A stretch of 64,000 nucleotides of DNA from Bacteroidota bacterium (GCA_013289175.1 JABDAN010000001.1:1-64000); one strand, 5' to 3'; counted from the first letter of the stretch, positions 35,228 through 44,489 are shown. A program made the numbers and translations. The notes: a model not told the origin generated them from the sequence alone.

Positions 35228-36214
35228 ATGTCTAAAGCAACTTCAACACCCGCCTCCTTGGAACCGCTAGCCATCGGTATCGACATCGGTGGAACAGGAA
35301 CCAAGTTTGGCATTGTGGATCGGATTGGAAACGTTTTATTTACCGGTGACCTTTCTACCAAGAAGCACAAAAAAATAGAGACATTCATTGAGGAACTGCA
35401 CGATAAACTGTCAGCGCTCATCGCAACCGTCGGTGGCGCGGGCAGGATCCGTGGGATTGGTGTGGGGGCACCCAACGGAAATTTTTATACCGGTACGATT
35501 GAATACGCCCCCAACTTACCCTGGAAAGGGATCGTACCCCTTGCCCAGCTGATCCAGGATAAATTTCAGTTACCGACCAATCTTACCAACGACGCCAACG
35601 CAGCTGCCATTGGAGAAATGATGTATGGGGCCGCTCAAGGCATGAAAGATTTTATCATGATTACCCTGGGCACCGGTGTGGGTAGTGGAATTGTGGCCAA
35701 CGGACACCTGATCCTGGGACACGATGGATTTGCCGGAGAGTTGGGCCATACCATCATCATACCCGACGGCAGGTTTCATGAAGGAACCGGGAAACATGGT
35801 TCACTAGAAAGTTATGCTTCGGCAACCGGGGTGATGCTGACGGCCAAAGAAGTATTGGCCAAAACAAAAGATAAAAGTCTTCTCCGGGATATTCCCCTGG
35901 ATGAAATCGATTCTCGTAAAGTTTATGATGCCGCGGTTCAGGGCGATAAAATAGCCAAGGAAATTTTTGACTACACAGGAAAAATCCTGGGTTTGGCATT
36001 GGCCAATTTTGTAATGTTTTCCAGCCCCGAAGCCATCATATTGTTTGGTGGCCTGACTAAGGCCGGAGACCTCATCCTTAAGCCTACCCGAGAAAACATG
36101 GAAGCCAATCTTATCCAGGTATTTCAAAACCGCGTTAAAATCCTCGTCAGTCATTTGCGGGAATCAGACGCCGCTATTTTGGGCGCGAGCGCCTTGGTCT
36201 GGGAGATGCCTTAG
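35228..36214 (+). CDS. ROK-family sugar kinase (glucokinase-like)
   Basis: Phosphorylates glucose or a similar hexose entering through the preceding transporter. The ATPase-fold motifs are the phosphate-1 loop IGIDIGGTGTKFGIVD, the catalytic Asp122 in LTNDANAAAIGE, ITLGTGVGSGIV, and Glu171/His174 in GELGHT. The usual ROK zinc motif CxCGxxGCxE is replaced by a cysteine-free HEGTGKHGSLES (184-195). Polyphosphate glucokinases are also in this clan, so the phosphate donor is not certain. It lies 14 bases after the transporter gene. Confidence 0.85.
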   Translation: MSKATSTPASLEPLAIGIDIGGTGTKFGIVDRIGNVLFTGDLSTKKHKKIETFIEELHDKLSALIATVGGAGRIRGIGVGAPNGNFYTGTIEYAPNLPWKGIVPLAQLIQDKFQLPTNLTNDANAAAIGEMMYGAAQGMKDFIMITLGTGVGSGIVANGHLILGHDGFAGELGHTIIIPDGRFHEGTGKHGSLESYASATGVMLTAKEVLAKTKDKSLLRDIPLDEIDSRKVYDAAVQGDKIAKEIFDYTGKILGLALANFVMFSSPEAIILFGGLTKAGDLILKPTRENMEANLIQVFQNRVKILVSHLRESDAAILGASALVWEMP

Positions 36215-36407
36215 CCGGTTTTACGCTACGCCATGTTCTACGAATGAAATGATGAGATATTCCGCATGGAGATGGGTTCCCCCCGAGACTCATAGATTGG
36301 TGATTTAGCCAAAAGTCTCAGCCCTTTTCCTTCCGATGGCATGATTATTTTAATAGTAGGGTACCAGCTTGGCTGGTTATTTTAACTATTAACTATAATC
36401 ATTGAGT
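36215..36407. other. Intergenic region before the small lipoprotein gene
   Basis: 193 bases without a convincing gene. GAGACT and AGTCTC (around 36295 and 36334) could pair over a long loop. ACCAGC-TTG-GCTGGT (36363-36377) is a small hairpin followed by TATTTTAA, possibly the end of the kinase transcript. I do not recognise a riboswitch. Confidence 0.3.
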
Positions 36408-36533
36408 ATGAAAAAGTTTCTGATCGTAGCATTGGCACTGGCCTTATTTGCGAGTTGTGCACCGGGACCGCATAGTTCACCACCTGTCCCTCCTGGAGCA
36501 CCTGCGCCGCCACCGCCGCCTCCTCATCCTTAA
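36408..36533 (+). CDS. 41-residue proline-rich lipoprotein
   Basis: An ATG at 36408 opens a 41-codon frame ending in TAA at 36531. The product has a textbook lipoprotein leader (MKKFLIVALALALFASC, with the lipobox Cys at 17). The 24-residue mature part is made almost only of Pro, Ala, Gly, Ser and His (PPVPPGAPAPPPPPPHP). It should be a short extended peptide anchored to a membrane. A terminator follows 38 bases later, so it is its own transcription unit. Function unknown; similar tiny proline-rich lipoproteins occur in Bacteroidota genomes. Confidence 0.7.
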   Translation: MKKFLIVALALALFASCAPGPHSSPPVPPGAPAPPPPPPHP

Positions 36534-36570
36534 GGGAGGAATGAGTTTAGCGTAAGTACTTCATGAATAT

Positions 36571-36612
36571 ATAACCCTGGAAATCAATTAATTTTCAGGG
36601 TTATTTCTTTTT
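36571..36612 (+). terminator. Intrinsic terminator after the small lipoprotein gene
   Basis: ATAACCCTG (36571-36579) pairs with CAGGGTTAT (36596-36604) and is followed by TTTCTTTTT. An AT-rich loop can pair further. It lies between the lipoprotein gene and the convergent lipA. Confidence 0.7.
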
Positions 36613-36635
36613 AAAAACGAGGATAATCCGGCAGG

Positions 36636-37580
36636 TTACTGCAAAGCATTTTCTTTAGTAGCTTTTTCCTGCAACCACAAATTCCTGCCAAAACCGGGAA
36701 AAACATGTTTTTCACTGTGGTAGGAAGAACGAACCAGGGGTCCGCTCTCCACATAGTCGAGACCCAGACCATACCCGATTTCCCGAAATTCTGCAAACTC
36801 ATCGGGGTGAACAAAACGTACGACAGGCAGGTGTTTTTTGGTGGGTTGGAGGTACTGGCCGATGGTAACCACATCCACCCCATTTCCAGCCAGGTCCTTC
36901 ATGGTCTGGATCACTTCTTCCTTGGTTTCACCCAGGCCGAGCATGATCCCACTCTTGGTTCTCATCCCGCCTTCCTTTAAGATCCGCAGGGTCTGCATGC
37001 TTCTCCAGTACCGGGCCTGGATACGGACCTGTTTGGTAAGTCTTTCTACGGTTTCGATATTATGGGAAACCACTTCCGGAGCCGAAGCGACAATGCGATT
37101 TATATTTTCTGCTTCTCCTTTAAAATCGGGAATCAGGGTTTCCAGGGTAGTGTCGGGATTCAGGGACTTAACAGCCCGGATGGTATTTTGCCAGATGATA
37201 CTGCCACCGTCTTTGATTTCGTCGCGGTCAACCGAAGTGATGACCGCGTGTTTTACTTTCATCAGGTGAATGGCTTCGGCTACCCGTTGCGGTTCATCCC
37301 AATCCACCGGCAGCGGTCTTCCCGTTGCCACAGCGCAGAACCCGCAACTGCGGGTACAGATATTTCCCAGGATCATAAAGGTCGCGGTTCCGGCTCCCCA
37401 GCATTCACCCATATTGGGACAGTTTCCACTTTCGCAGATGGTATGCAACTGGTGCTGGTCGACCAGGTTTCTGACTTGTTTGAAATTTTCTCCGATAGGA
37501 AGTTTAACCCGGAGCCAACTGGGCTTCTTCGTTCTGTTTTCTGAAAGATCCGGGGAAGAAATAACGGGAAGTTCCTGCAT
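36636..37580 (-). CDS. lipA: Lipoyl synthase
   Basis: Radical-SAM enzyme that inserts two sulfurs into octanoyl groups on 2-oxoacid dehydrogenases and the glycine cleavage H protein. The auxiliary cluster cysteines are Cys49, Cys54 and Cys60 ([12 protein letters not shown]). The radical-SAM cluster is CTRSCGFC (Cys75, 79, 82), and the C-terminal RSSYHSEKH supplies the serine ligand. The 314-residue length is typical. lipB is not adjacent. It lies 16 bases after the stop of the exported protein gene at 37597-38403, so both may be one transcript. Confidence 0.96.
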   Translation of the reverse strand: MQELPVISSPDLSENRTKKPSWLRVKLPIGENFKQVRNLVDQHQLHTICESGNCPNMGECWGAGTATFMILGNICTRSCGFCAVATGRPLPVDWDEPQRVAEAIHLMKVKHAVITSVDRDEIKDGGSIIWQNTIRAVKSLNPDTTLETLIPDFKGEAENINRIVASAPEVVSHNIETVERLTKQVRIQARYWRSMQTLRILKEGGMRTKSGIMLGLGETKEEVIQTMKDLAGNGVDVVTIGQYLQPTKKHLPVVRFVHPDEFAEFREIGYGLGLDYVESGPLVRSSYHSEKHVFPGFGRNLWLQEKATKENALQ

Positions 37581-37596
37581 GATTATACAAAAATAA

Positions 37597-38403
37597 TCAT
37601 TTTCGCTTGCCGAACATGATGGCTATATAAGCATTAAAAAACAGGTGTTTAGGAGGTACATAAGCCATCAGGGGCATCTGGTTGAGGTAATATTCGGCCG
37701 TAACGCCGGTTTCAAATGCTCCGATGGTCTGATTAAAACGCCCATAGTCAAAGCGCATGGCAAGTTTGGCATTTAAGCCGGGAGAAAAACTAAGATGGTT
37801 CCAGCCTCCGCTCAGACCCAGGGCATCGTAGACGGCATACGCACTGTCAAATATGGTGGGATAGGTGCTTTTAAATGTGGCTGGAGCGCTTTGGGCAGAA
37901 TAAGCGTCTAACACGTATTGTTTGAGCATGCCCAGTGAAAGGCCGCCGCTGTAGAGGTAGGTAACAGCCACGCCATTTTTATTGCCCTTTCCTCCGATCA
38001 GGATCTGTTGTCCGTAAGATGCTTTGAATTCATAGAAATTGTTCAGCCGGCCGACGGCCACATAATTATAGGTATATCCATCGCCGGAAACGGCCACCTT
38101 ATGGTCTTTTGGATCCTTGATTTCATTGAGTTCGAATTCAAGGAAGCGGCTTTTGTGGTTGGTCAGAAATTTTCCTCTTTCATAGAAAATACCATAGCCA
38201 TTGGTAGCCATCTTAAATCCAAATAAACCATAATGATTAAAAATCAGGTCACCTTCCTCTTCCATTTTCATCATCTGGTTCAACCGCTGCTGTTTGGACG
38301 TATTGTTGTTGTTGGAGTAGACGGGCGTTCCGGATTGCTGGGCAAGAACTGGAAGAGATATCAGGGTATAGGCTAAGAGAAACAACGCGTTTTTTGCCGG
38401 CAT
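37597..38403 (-). CDS. Exported protein of unknown function, possibly an outer-membrane beta barrel
   Basis: About 268 residues with a Sec signal peptide ([23 protein letters not shown]). The rest alternates hydrophobic and polar residues, with many aromatic turn positions ([20 protein letters not shown], then [17 protein letters not shown]), and ends in a strand ([17 protein letters not shown]). That is the look of a small outer-membrane barrel, though no family is recognised. The frame is open up to a GTG at 38490, but the ATG at 38403 starts the signal peptide and avoids overlap with the OsmC gene. Confidence 0.65.
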   Translation of the reverse strand: MPAKNALFLLAYTLISLPVLAQQSGTPVYSNNNNTSKQQRLNQMMKMEEEGDLIFNHYGLFGFKMATNGYGIFYERGKFLTNHKSRFLEFELNEIKDPKDHKVAVSGDGYTYNYVAVGRLNNFYEFKASYGQQILIGGKGNKNGVAVTYLYSGGLSLGMLKQYVLDAYSAQSAPATFKSTYPTIFDSAYAVYDALGLSGGWNHLSFSPGLNAKLAMRFDYGRFNQTIGAFETGVTAEYYLNQMPLMAYVPPKHLFFNAYIAIMFGKRK

Positions 38404-38427
38404 GATTGGAATTACTGCTGTAAATTT

Positions 38428-38874
38428 ATGAAAAAAAATATGACGTCCACTGTTATTTACGAGGGAGAGCTCAGGACGGTTGCTCTGCACAACGCGTCCG
38501 GGACGACCATTGAAACCGATGCGCCGGTAGACAATCAGGGCAAGGGAGAAAGATTTTCACCCTCTGATCTGGTCGCCACAGCGCTCGGATCCTGTATGCT
38601 GACTATTATGGGCCAGAGGGCACGGGATCTAGATATACCGCTCAAGGGAACCAGCATTGACATTCAAAAAACGATGAAGACCGATCCCCGCCGTATCGCG
38701 GGCTTATCATTAACATTTCATTTACCAGCCGGACTGCATTTGTCGGAGAAACATAAGATCATTCTTCAGCGGGCAGCCGAAACCTGTCCGGTTAAATACA
38801 GCATCCATCCCGATATCGACGTGCAAATCAATTTCAACTGGCATACGGCCGTAGAAGATTTTTCTACCTATTAG
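38428..38874 (+). CDS. OsmC/Ohr-family protein
   Basis: 148-residue cytosolic thiol-dependent hydroperoxide reductase family member. Both redox cysteines are present: Cys56 in ATALGSCMLTIMG and Cys120 in AETCPVKYSI, in the spacing of the YhfA/OsmC subgroup. An ATG at 38440 is an alternative start. It is divergent from the exported protein gene (24 bases between starts) and convergent with maf. Whether it detoxifies organic peroxides here or has another role is untested. Confidence 0.88.
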   Translation: MKKNMTSTVIYEGELRTVALHNASGTTIETDAPVDNQGKGERFSPSDLVATALGSCMLTIMGQRARDLDIPLKGTSIDIQKTMKTDPRRIAGLSLTFHLPAGLHLSEKHKIILQRAAETCPVKYSIHPDIDVQINFNWHTAVEDFSTY

Positions 38875-38940
38875 TAGGGATTTACGCACGCGCTTAGAAG
38901 ACCCACCGCGTTTGGTCATCTACGAGTGATCAAAGCCGGT

Positions 38941-39501
38941 TTAAAATGATTTCAATTCCTGCACCACCCGGCTGACGGGAAGGCCCATGACATTGTAGAA
39001 ATCGCCATGAATGGAATGAATGCCCGTAACGCCAATCCACTCCTGAATGGCATAGGCACCGGCTTTATCAAAAGGCTTGTAATGGTCAACATAATGTTCA
39101 ATGCCTGTCTTAGACAAGGGATGAAACCGGACGCGGGTGGTCTCCGCAAAAAGTATTTCTTTATTGGATCCGGTGATCGAAACTCCCGTAATCACCTGAT
39201 GAACCCTTCCCGATAAATGGGAAAGCATGCGGATGGCGTCCGTTCTATCCAAGGGTTTACCCAGCATTTGTTCATCGAGAACAACGACCGTATCAGCGGC
39301 CAGCACAATCCGATCGGCGGAAACTTTTTTGCGGACGATGGCCGCCTTCTGACTGGCCAGAAAAACCGGGATCTCAGATACCTGCATCCCATCAGGAACC
39401 AGTTCGTCGGCATCACTGGGCAAAACCTCGAAGGGGATTTCCGCCCATTCCAACAACTGTTTTCTGCGGGGTGAAGCGGAAGCCAGAATTATCCGATCCA
39501 T
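38941..39501 (-). CDS. maf: Maf-family nucleotide pyrophosphatase
   Basis: Hydrolyses non-canonical or pyrimidine nucleoside triphosphates, a house-cleaning enzyme once described as a septum inhibitor. It has IILASASPRRKQLLEWA (about 4-20), the catalytic region VLAADTVVVLDEQMLGKP, and YAIQEWIGVTGIHSIHGDFYNVMGLPV. The 186-residue length is normal. The start overlaps the end of the ubiA-like gene by 13 bases, indicating coupling at the end of this minus-strand run. Confidence 0.93.
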   Translation of the reverse strand: MDRIILASASPRRKQLLEWAEIPFEVLPSDADELVPDGMQVSEIPVFLASQKAAIVRKKVSADRIVLAADTVVVLDEQMLGKPLDRTDAIRMLSHLSGRVHQVITGVSITGSNKEILFAETTRVRFHPLSKTGIEHYVDHYKPFDKAGAYAIQEWIGVTGIHSIHGDFYNVMGLPVSRVVQELKSF

Positions 39502-40457
39502 GAGGTGTAATATTTTAAAAAAATCATAGACAGAATGCCCATCAACATAATGGATTTAATCCACTGACTCAAGCGGTGAAATTGTGCAGGTTGGGTGGCT
39601 CGGGATAATTTTTTCAACAAAAGCAGAATGGGATAAATCACCAAAAAACAGGTATAAACGATGGTAATCCACCACCCGTATTGCAAGACATAAAACTGAA
39701 TAAAAATGAGAGCTGACAGTAAAACGGTCAGCCAGCAAACACAAAAAAATTTAGAAGCATTCAGTCCCCATACAACCGGCATCGTCCTGCAACCATATTT
39801 TGCGTCCCCTTCCAAATCTTCCATGTCTTTGATTACTTCCCGTACCAGGGATATAACAAAAGCAAAAGATGCATACACCACCGTGAATTTATACACCCGC
39901 GACAGGGGCCCATGGAACTCCGGATTTACAAAGCGGTGGATGCGAAACTCACTGAGGTAAAGAATGCCAATCACCCAGGCCGTCAGAAAGGAAATGACGA
40001 TGTTTCCGATCAACAACTTCCTTTTAAAAGTGGTGCTGTAAAACCACAGCAAAAAAACACAGAATAAATTGGTAGGTCCGATAAAGACATTCTTTAGTTT
40101 CCAGGAAAGAAAAAATCCAATAAAAATGCCCATCCCCGAAAAGATCCAGTGCAGGATGATGGCCCATCTTCTCTTGATGATTTTTTCTACCACGACCTTA
40201 TCGGGTTTATTTACCCGGTCAATATCCAGGTCAAAGTAATCGTTGATGATATAACCGGCGGCAGCAATAAAAACGGAGGAAAGACTCAGTAGGATAAAAT
40301 ACGGTAGCTTTAATATATTTTCATGCACGACAAGACCCTGGTAAAAACTTGGAATTAAAATACAGAAATAAAAAAGGGATTGCGTCAAGGCAATAAACAA
40401 AAGATTGGGCCATCGGATCAAACGAAAAAAAGCATTCACTGCGCTTGACTTCTTCAT
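39489..40457 (-). CDS. UbiA-family prenyltransferase
   Basis: Polytopic inner-membrane enzyme of about 322 residues that joins a prenyl diphosphate to an acceptor. The first Asp-rich motif is NDYFDLDIDRVNKPDK and the second is DMEDLEGDAKYG, both complete. In Bacteroidota such genes next to maf and kdsC are often called geranylgeranylglycerol-phosphate geranylgeranyltransferase, but the acceptor is not proven. A TTG 15 codons upstream is disregarded; the ATG at 40457 lies 11 bases after the kdsC stop. Confidence 0.88.
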   Translation of the reverse strand: MKKSSAVNAFFRLIRWPNLLFIALTQSLFYFCILIPSFYQGLVVHENILKLPYFILLSLSSVFIAAAGYIINDYFDLDIDRVNKPDKVVVEKIIKRRWAIILHWIFSGMGIFIGFFLSWKLKNVFIGPTNLFCVFLLWFYSTTFKRKLLIGNIVISFLTAWVIGILYLSEFRIHRFVNPEFHGPLSRVYKFTVVYASFAFVISLVREVIKDMEDLEGDAKYGCRTMPVVWGLNASKFFCVCWLTVLLSALIFIQFYVLQYGWWITIVYTCFLVIYPILLLLKKLSRATQPAQFHRLSQWIKSIMLMGILSMIFLKYYTSWIG

Positions 40458-40468
40458 AACTAACGGTC

Positions 40469-40990
40469 TTAAAGCGAGGGTATCGCTGATTCCAGGTCCC
40501 AATTTCCATGTAAACGCAAAAGCTTTTCAATTACATCCCGAACGCAGCCCCGACCTCCTCCAAAGGGTGAAATATATCTGGCCGTCTGTAATATCTCCGG
40601 CGCCGCATCGGCCGGCGCACAGGGCATACCTGCTTTTTTCATGGATGGCAGATCGGGAATATCGTCTCCCATATACAAAGTCTGTTCCCATTTTACCTTT
40701 TGAAGTATTAAAAAATCATCCAACAACTGAACCTTGTCTTTTACATTGAGAAAAATATGGTGGATGCCCAGTTTTTGCAGTCGCAATTCTGCACCCAGGC
40801 CATTGCCTCCTGAAATAACTACGATTTTATATTTTTTCTTTACAGCCAACTGCAACGCATATCCATCCTTTACGCTCATGGTTCGAACCTGTTCTCCGGT
40901 TTCAAAAACCAATAATCCACCATCGGTGAGGACACCGTCAATATCAAAAATGAGGGTGGTAATGGGTTTGAAAGATTCTAGCAGGTTCAT
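40469..40990 (-). CDS. kdsC: HAD phosphatase, KdsC-like (KDO 8-phosphate phosphatase)
   Basis: A 173-residue tetramer-type HAD protein without a cap. It has the nucleophile motif LIFDIDGVLTDGGL (Asp16/Asp18), then VVISGGNG, and MGDDIPDLPSMKKAG with the Mg-binding aspartates. It hydrolyses KDO-8-phosphate on the way to the inner LPS core, or a related phospho-sugar. It is the fourth gene in the run thrS-infC-DUF2520-kdsC-ubiA-maf. Confidence 0.88.
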   Translation of the reverse strand: MNLLESFKPITTLIFDIDGVLTDGGLLVFETGEQVRTMSVKDGYALQLAVKKKYKIVVISGGNGLGAELRLQKLGIHHIFLNVKDKVQLLDDFLILQKVKWEQTLYMGDDIPDLPSMKKAGMPCAPADAAPEILQTARYISPFGGGRGCVRDVIEKLLRLHGNWDLESAIPSL

Positions 40991-41071
40991 GCAGTAGTTT
41001 TTGCTTTAAAGTATTTTCTTGGGACTTCCGCCACTTCGCTCAGGATCTACAGAAAGACCGGTCCCTACCCT

Positions 41072-41872
41072 TCAGACTTTCCCCAGACTTGTTTTGCCTT
41101 CCCCCTGACCCGATGACGCGAATCTCTGAATTTCTTCAGTGAATAAATCATACAGTTTGGAAATAGCTGGAAAATCTTTTAATACCTGCCGGTGTTTTTC
41201 CAAGGTTATCAGGTCATTGCGCCAAGCAGGACCGGTTTGTGATTGGGAAGGGGAAATGGTTCGCAAACGATTCACCGTTTCTTCCATGAGGGGTTGCAAA
41301 GCCGAGAACATTATTTTTTCTTCCTTACAAAAAGAGGCGGCAAGAATGTATAGATAGTTGGTAAAATTATTCACCAGCGTCGCAGCCAGGTGATAGTTTA
41401 GGCGGATTTCATCGCTGGCATCGAGCACGGTTTCTGCAATGCTCGCACCAAATTCCCTTAAAATACCCCTGGTTTGTGGTTGGTTGCCATCCACGAGCAG
41501 CGTAATGGGTGGTATGGTCTGAATCTCTTTGCGCAGACTTTGCAGGGGATACAACACCCCATAGGCATTGGAGGCGGATTTGAGTAGATCAATGGACAGG
41601 GCCCCAGCGGTATGGACCAGCATCGCCTGGCTGGAACCGAGGTCTCCAATAAAAGAAGAAACCGCTTCATCCCGAAGGGCAATGAGGATCAGGTCTACAG
41701 ATTTTTCCAGCTCGGAAATTTTTTCGACCGGTACGGCGTCCAGGTTTGCGGCCAGTGAGCGGACGGTGACCTGGTTCCTGCCATATACCTGCAGGATCCG
41801 GTGTCCGGCATCCCGCGAGCGGCGACCAAGCACCGTTGCTACGTTCCCGGAACCAATGAGTATTATATCCAT
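41072..41872 (-). CDS. Rossmann-fold and DUF2520 domain protein
   Basis: 266 residues. The N-terminal NAD(P)-binding domain begins IILIGSGNVATVLGRRSRDAG, with a conserved LIALRDEAVSSFIGDL strand. The C-terminal helical domain has YHLAATLVNNFTNYLYILA, typical of DUF2520. Related folds are pyrroline-carboxylate or F420-dependent reductases, but no reaction is established. It lies 30 bases after infC and is conserved next to kdsC and maf in Bacteroidota as I recall them, so a link to the envelope is possible. Confidence 0.85.
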   Translation of the reverse strand: MDIILIGSGNVATVLGRRSRDAGHRILQVYGRNQVTVRSLAANLDAVPVEKISELEKSVDLILIALRDEAVSSFIGDLGSSQAMLVHTAGALSIDLLKSASNAYGVLYPLQSLRKEIQTIPPITLLVDGNQPQTRGILREFGASIAETVLDASDEIRLNYHLAATLVNNFTNYLYILAASFCKEEKIMFSALQPLMEETVNRLRTISPSQSQTGPAWRNDLITLEKHRQVLKDFPAISKLYDLFTEEIQRFASSGQGEGKTSLGKV

Positions 41873-41902
41873 GGGAAAATTACCGGAAAGCCATTAACAG
41901 AA

Positions 41903-42481
41903 CTAGGATTTCTTTTTCTGGGATTTGGGAGCCCAGATAGCGAGCATTCGTTTACCTTCCATTTTCGGCATGCCTTCTAAGACACCCACTTCATTTAAAC
42001 GTTCCGCAAATTTGAGCAGGAGCAATTCTCCTCTCTCGCGAAATTGGATGGCGCGGCCTTTAAACTGAACATAGGCCTTTACCTTGTCCCCATCTTTCAG
42101 GAATTTTTCGGCATGTTTGGCCTTAAAATCAAAATCGTGATCGTCGGTATTGGGTGTAAAACGTATTTCCTTTACTTCTGAGGCCTTGCTCTTGGCCTTC
42201 ATTTCCTTTTCCTTGCGCTTCTTTTCGTATAGGAATTTGTTGTAGTCGATAATCTTGCAAACCGGGGGGTCGGCATTGGGAGAGATTTCCACCAGGTCCA
42301 ACGCCTGTTCTTGTGCCATTTTGAGGGCATCGGCGATCGGATAAACGCCGACGGTTACATTTTCTCCTACCAAACGTACATTCGGTACGCGGATCATATT
42401 GTTGGTACGGTGTTCCTGTTGTTGTTCTTTTCTGAATCTTGGATTAAAATTACCTCTGGGAGGCCTCGGTGGAAATGCCAT
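41903..42481 (-). CDS. infC: Translation initiation factor IF-3
   Basis: Binds the 30S subunit, prevents 50S joining and checks the start codon. The N-terminal domain (RVPNVRLVGENVTVGVYPI), Lys-rich linker and C-terminal domain (KEIRFTPNTDDHDFDFKAKH) are all present; 192 residues. It starts with ATG, not with the rare AUU used for self-control in enterobacteria. It lies 45 bases after thrS. The ribosomal genes rpmI and rplT, which usually follow, are absent; a DUF2520 gene is next. Confidence 0.96.
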   Translation of the reverse strand: MAFPPRPPRGNFNPRFRKEQQQEHRTNNMIRVPNVRLVGENVTVGVYPIADALKMAQEQALDLVEISPNADPPVCKIIDYNKFLYEKKRKEKEMKAKSKASEVKEIRFTPNTDDHDFDFKAKHAEKFLKDGDKVKAYVQFKGRAIQFRERGELLLLKFAERLNEVGVLEGMPKMEGKRMLAIWAPKSQKKKS

Positions 42482-42526
42482 TTATAGTTTTTAGTTGAGC
42501 AATAGGTAAGATCCGGTTTATTTTTT

Positions 42527-44455
42527 TTAGGATCTTAATTTTATTTCTGTTTTTAATTCTTTAATAAAAGAGTCCAGTTCCTGCGCACCCAGATCTCCTT
42601 TTCCCTGTCGGCGAACGGATACCTGTTTGGCGTCCATCTCCTTTTCTCCGATAATGAGCATAAAAGGCACCCGGGCCAGTTCAGTATCCCGGATTTTTTT
42701 GCCAATTTTCTCGCTTCGGTCGTCAATGGCTGCACGAATATCTGCATTTTTAAGGGATTCTAATACAGTTTGTGCATACTCCATGTACTTATCGCTGATC
42801 GGCAGCACCTTAACCTGTTGGGGCGCAAGCCACAGGGGGAATTTACCGGCGTAATGTTCCAGTAAAAACCCAATAAACCGCTCATGGGTCCCCAGGGGGG
42901 CCCGGTGGATAATTAAGGGGGTTTCCGGTTGATTTTCCCGGTTGGTATATTCCAGTTTAAATCTTCTGCCCTGAGCGAAATCTACCTGATTGGTGGCCAG
43001 GGTGAATTCCCGGCCAATCGCGCTCCATATCTGTACATCAATCTTCGGTCCATAAAAGGCGCCCTCTCCCGTGACTTCCACAAAAGGTGTATTGCTCTCC
43101 AGCAATGCTTTCCTGACCATGGCCTCTGTTTCCAGCCACAACTGGGGTTCATTGATATACTTTTTCCCGAGATTGGCCGGATCATGCAGACTCAGCCGCA
43201 TGACATATTTATCAATCCCGAATATTTTAAAGTACTTCAGGTACATTTCATTGACGGACCGGAATTCCTGGGCGAAATCTTCTTTGCTGCAGTAAATGTG
43301 GGCATCGTTCATGTGCAGGCAACGCACCCGCATGAGACCAAACAATTCGCCGCTTTGTTCGTACCGGTAACAGGTCCCGTATTCTGCCAGCCTCAACGGC
43401 AGTTCTTTGTAGCTTCTGGGTTCGGCTGCAAATATTTTATGGTGGTGCGGACAATTCATCGACTTCAGGTAGTATTTGGTTCCGTCCAGTTCCATGGGAG
43501 GATACATACTTTCCTGGTAATACGGCAGGTGGCCACTGGTCAGGTACAGGCTTTCTTTGGCAATATGAGGGGTGACCACCCGGTGATAACCGGCGGCTTG
43601 TTCCGTTTCTTTGGCGAGTTTTTCCAGTTCTTCGATGATGATGGTTCCATTGGGCATCCAAAGGATCAGACCCTGGCCTACTTCATCGTCGGTGGTATAA
43701 ATTCCCATTTCCTTTCCCAGTTTGCGGTGATCTCGTTTCTTGGCTTCCTCGAGCATGAGAAGGTATTCATCCAGTTCTTTTTTTGAAGGAAAACTCACTC
43801 CATAGATCCGGGTCAGCTGTTTGTTTTTTTCATCACCCTTCCAATAAGCACCTGCGATATTGGTCAGCTTGAGTGCCTTGATAAAACCCGTATCGGGTAT
43901 ATGGGGTCCGCGACAGAGATCTGTAAACGATCCCTGGGAATAAAAGGTTATTTCTCCATCCTGGAGATGTTCGAGCAGATCCAGTTTGTATTCATCTCCT
44001 TTTTCCTGGAAAAAATGGATGGCATCGGCTTTGGATATGGAAGTCCGGATATATGGATTTTGTTTGGCAGCCAGTTCCGCCATTTTTACCTCGAGTTTCC
44101 GAAGGTCCTCTTCGGTTATCTGGCGATCCCCTAGGTCCATATCGTAATAGAAACCGTTTTCTACGGCGGGTCCCACCCAGAATTTTACACCGGGAAAAAT
44201 GGATTCCACTGCTTCTGCCATCAGGTGCGCCGTAGAATGCCAGAAAGTTGATTTTCCTTCCGGGTCGTTCCAGGTCAGCAGTTTCAGGGATGCATCGGTT
44301 TGAATGGGGCGGGTTGCGTCCCATACTTCGCCGTTCACAGAAGCGGCTATTATTTTACGGGCAAGTCCTTCACTAATGGATTTGGCAATTTCCAGGGAAC
44401 TGGTTCCTTCCCGATATTCCCGCACCGCACCGTCTGGTAATGTAATTTTTATCAT
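42527..44455 (-). CDS. thrS: Threonyl-tRNA synthetase
   Basis: Full-length 642-residue class II enzyme that charges tRNA-Thr. An N-terminal TGS domain (to about 60) is followed by the editing domain with HSTAHLMAEAVESIFPG and its metal ligands. The core has motif 2 (YRYEQSGELFGLMRVRC) and motif 3 (IIHRAPLGTHERFIGFLLEH). The anticodon domain begins near PQQVKVLPISDKYMEYA. The start is the ATG at 44455. A TAATTTTG box (minus strand, 44482-44489) lies 26 bases upstream and could be its promoter. Confidence 0.97.
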   Translation of the reverse strand: MIKITLPDGAVREYREGTSSLEIAKSISEGLARKIIAASVNGEVWDATRPIQTDASLKLLTWNDPEGKSTFWHSTAHLMAEAVESIFPGVKFWVGPAVENGFYYDMDLGDRQITEEDLRKLEVKMAELAAKQNPYIRTSISKADAIHFFQEKGDEYKLDLLEHLQDGEITFYSQGSFTDLCRGPHIPDTGFIKALKLTNIAGAYWKGDEKNKQLTRIYGVSFPSKKELDEYLLMLEEAKKRDHRKLGKEMGIYTTDDEVGQGLILWMPNGTIIIEELEKLAKETEQAAGYHRVVTPHIAKESLYLTSGHLPYYQESMYPPMELDGTKYYLKSMNCPHHHKIFAAEPRSYKELPLRLAEYGTCYRYEQSGELFGLMRVRCLHMNDAHIYCSKEDFAQEFRSVNEMYLKYFKIFGIDKYVMRLSLHDPANLGKKYINEPQLWLETEAMVRKALLESNTPFVEVTGEGAFYGPKIDVQIWSAIGREFTLATNQVDFAQGRRFKLEYTNRENQPETPLIIHRAPLGTHERFIGFLLEHYAGKFPLWLAPQQVKVLPISDKYMEYAQTVLESLKNADIRAAIDDRSEKIGKKIRDTELARVPFMLIIGEKEMDAKQVSVRRQGKGDLGAQELDSFIKELKTEIKLRS

Positions 44456-44481
44456 GGGCCCACTTTTACCTTTAAGGGATG

Positions 44482-44489
44482 CAAAATTA
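44482..44489 (-). promoter_or_regulatory. Candidate -7 box of the thrS operon
   Basis: On the minus strand the bases read TAATTTTG, matching TAnnTTTG, about 26 bases before the thrS ATG. No clear TTG is present at -33. Confidence 0.3.

Noticed and set aside
42929-43786. A 285-codon open frame on the plus strand
   Set aside because: Antisense to thrS; its composition mirrors the codon bias of the true gene and shows no recognisable domain.
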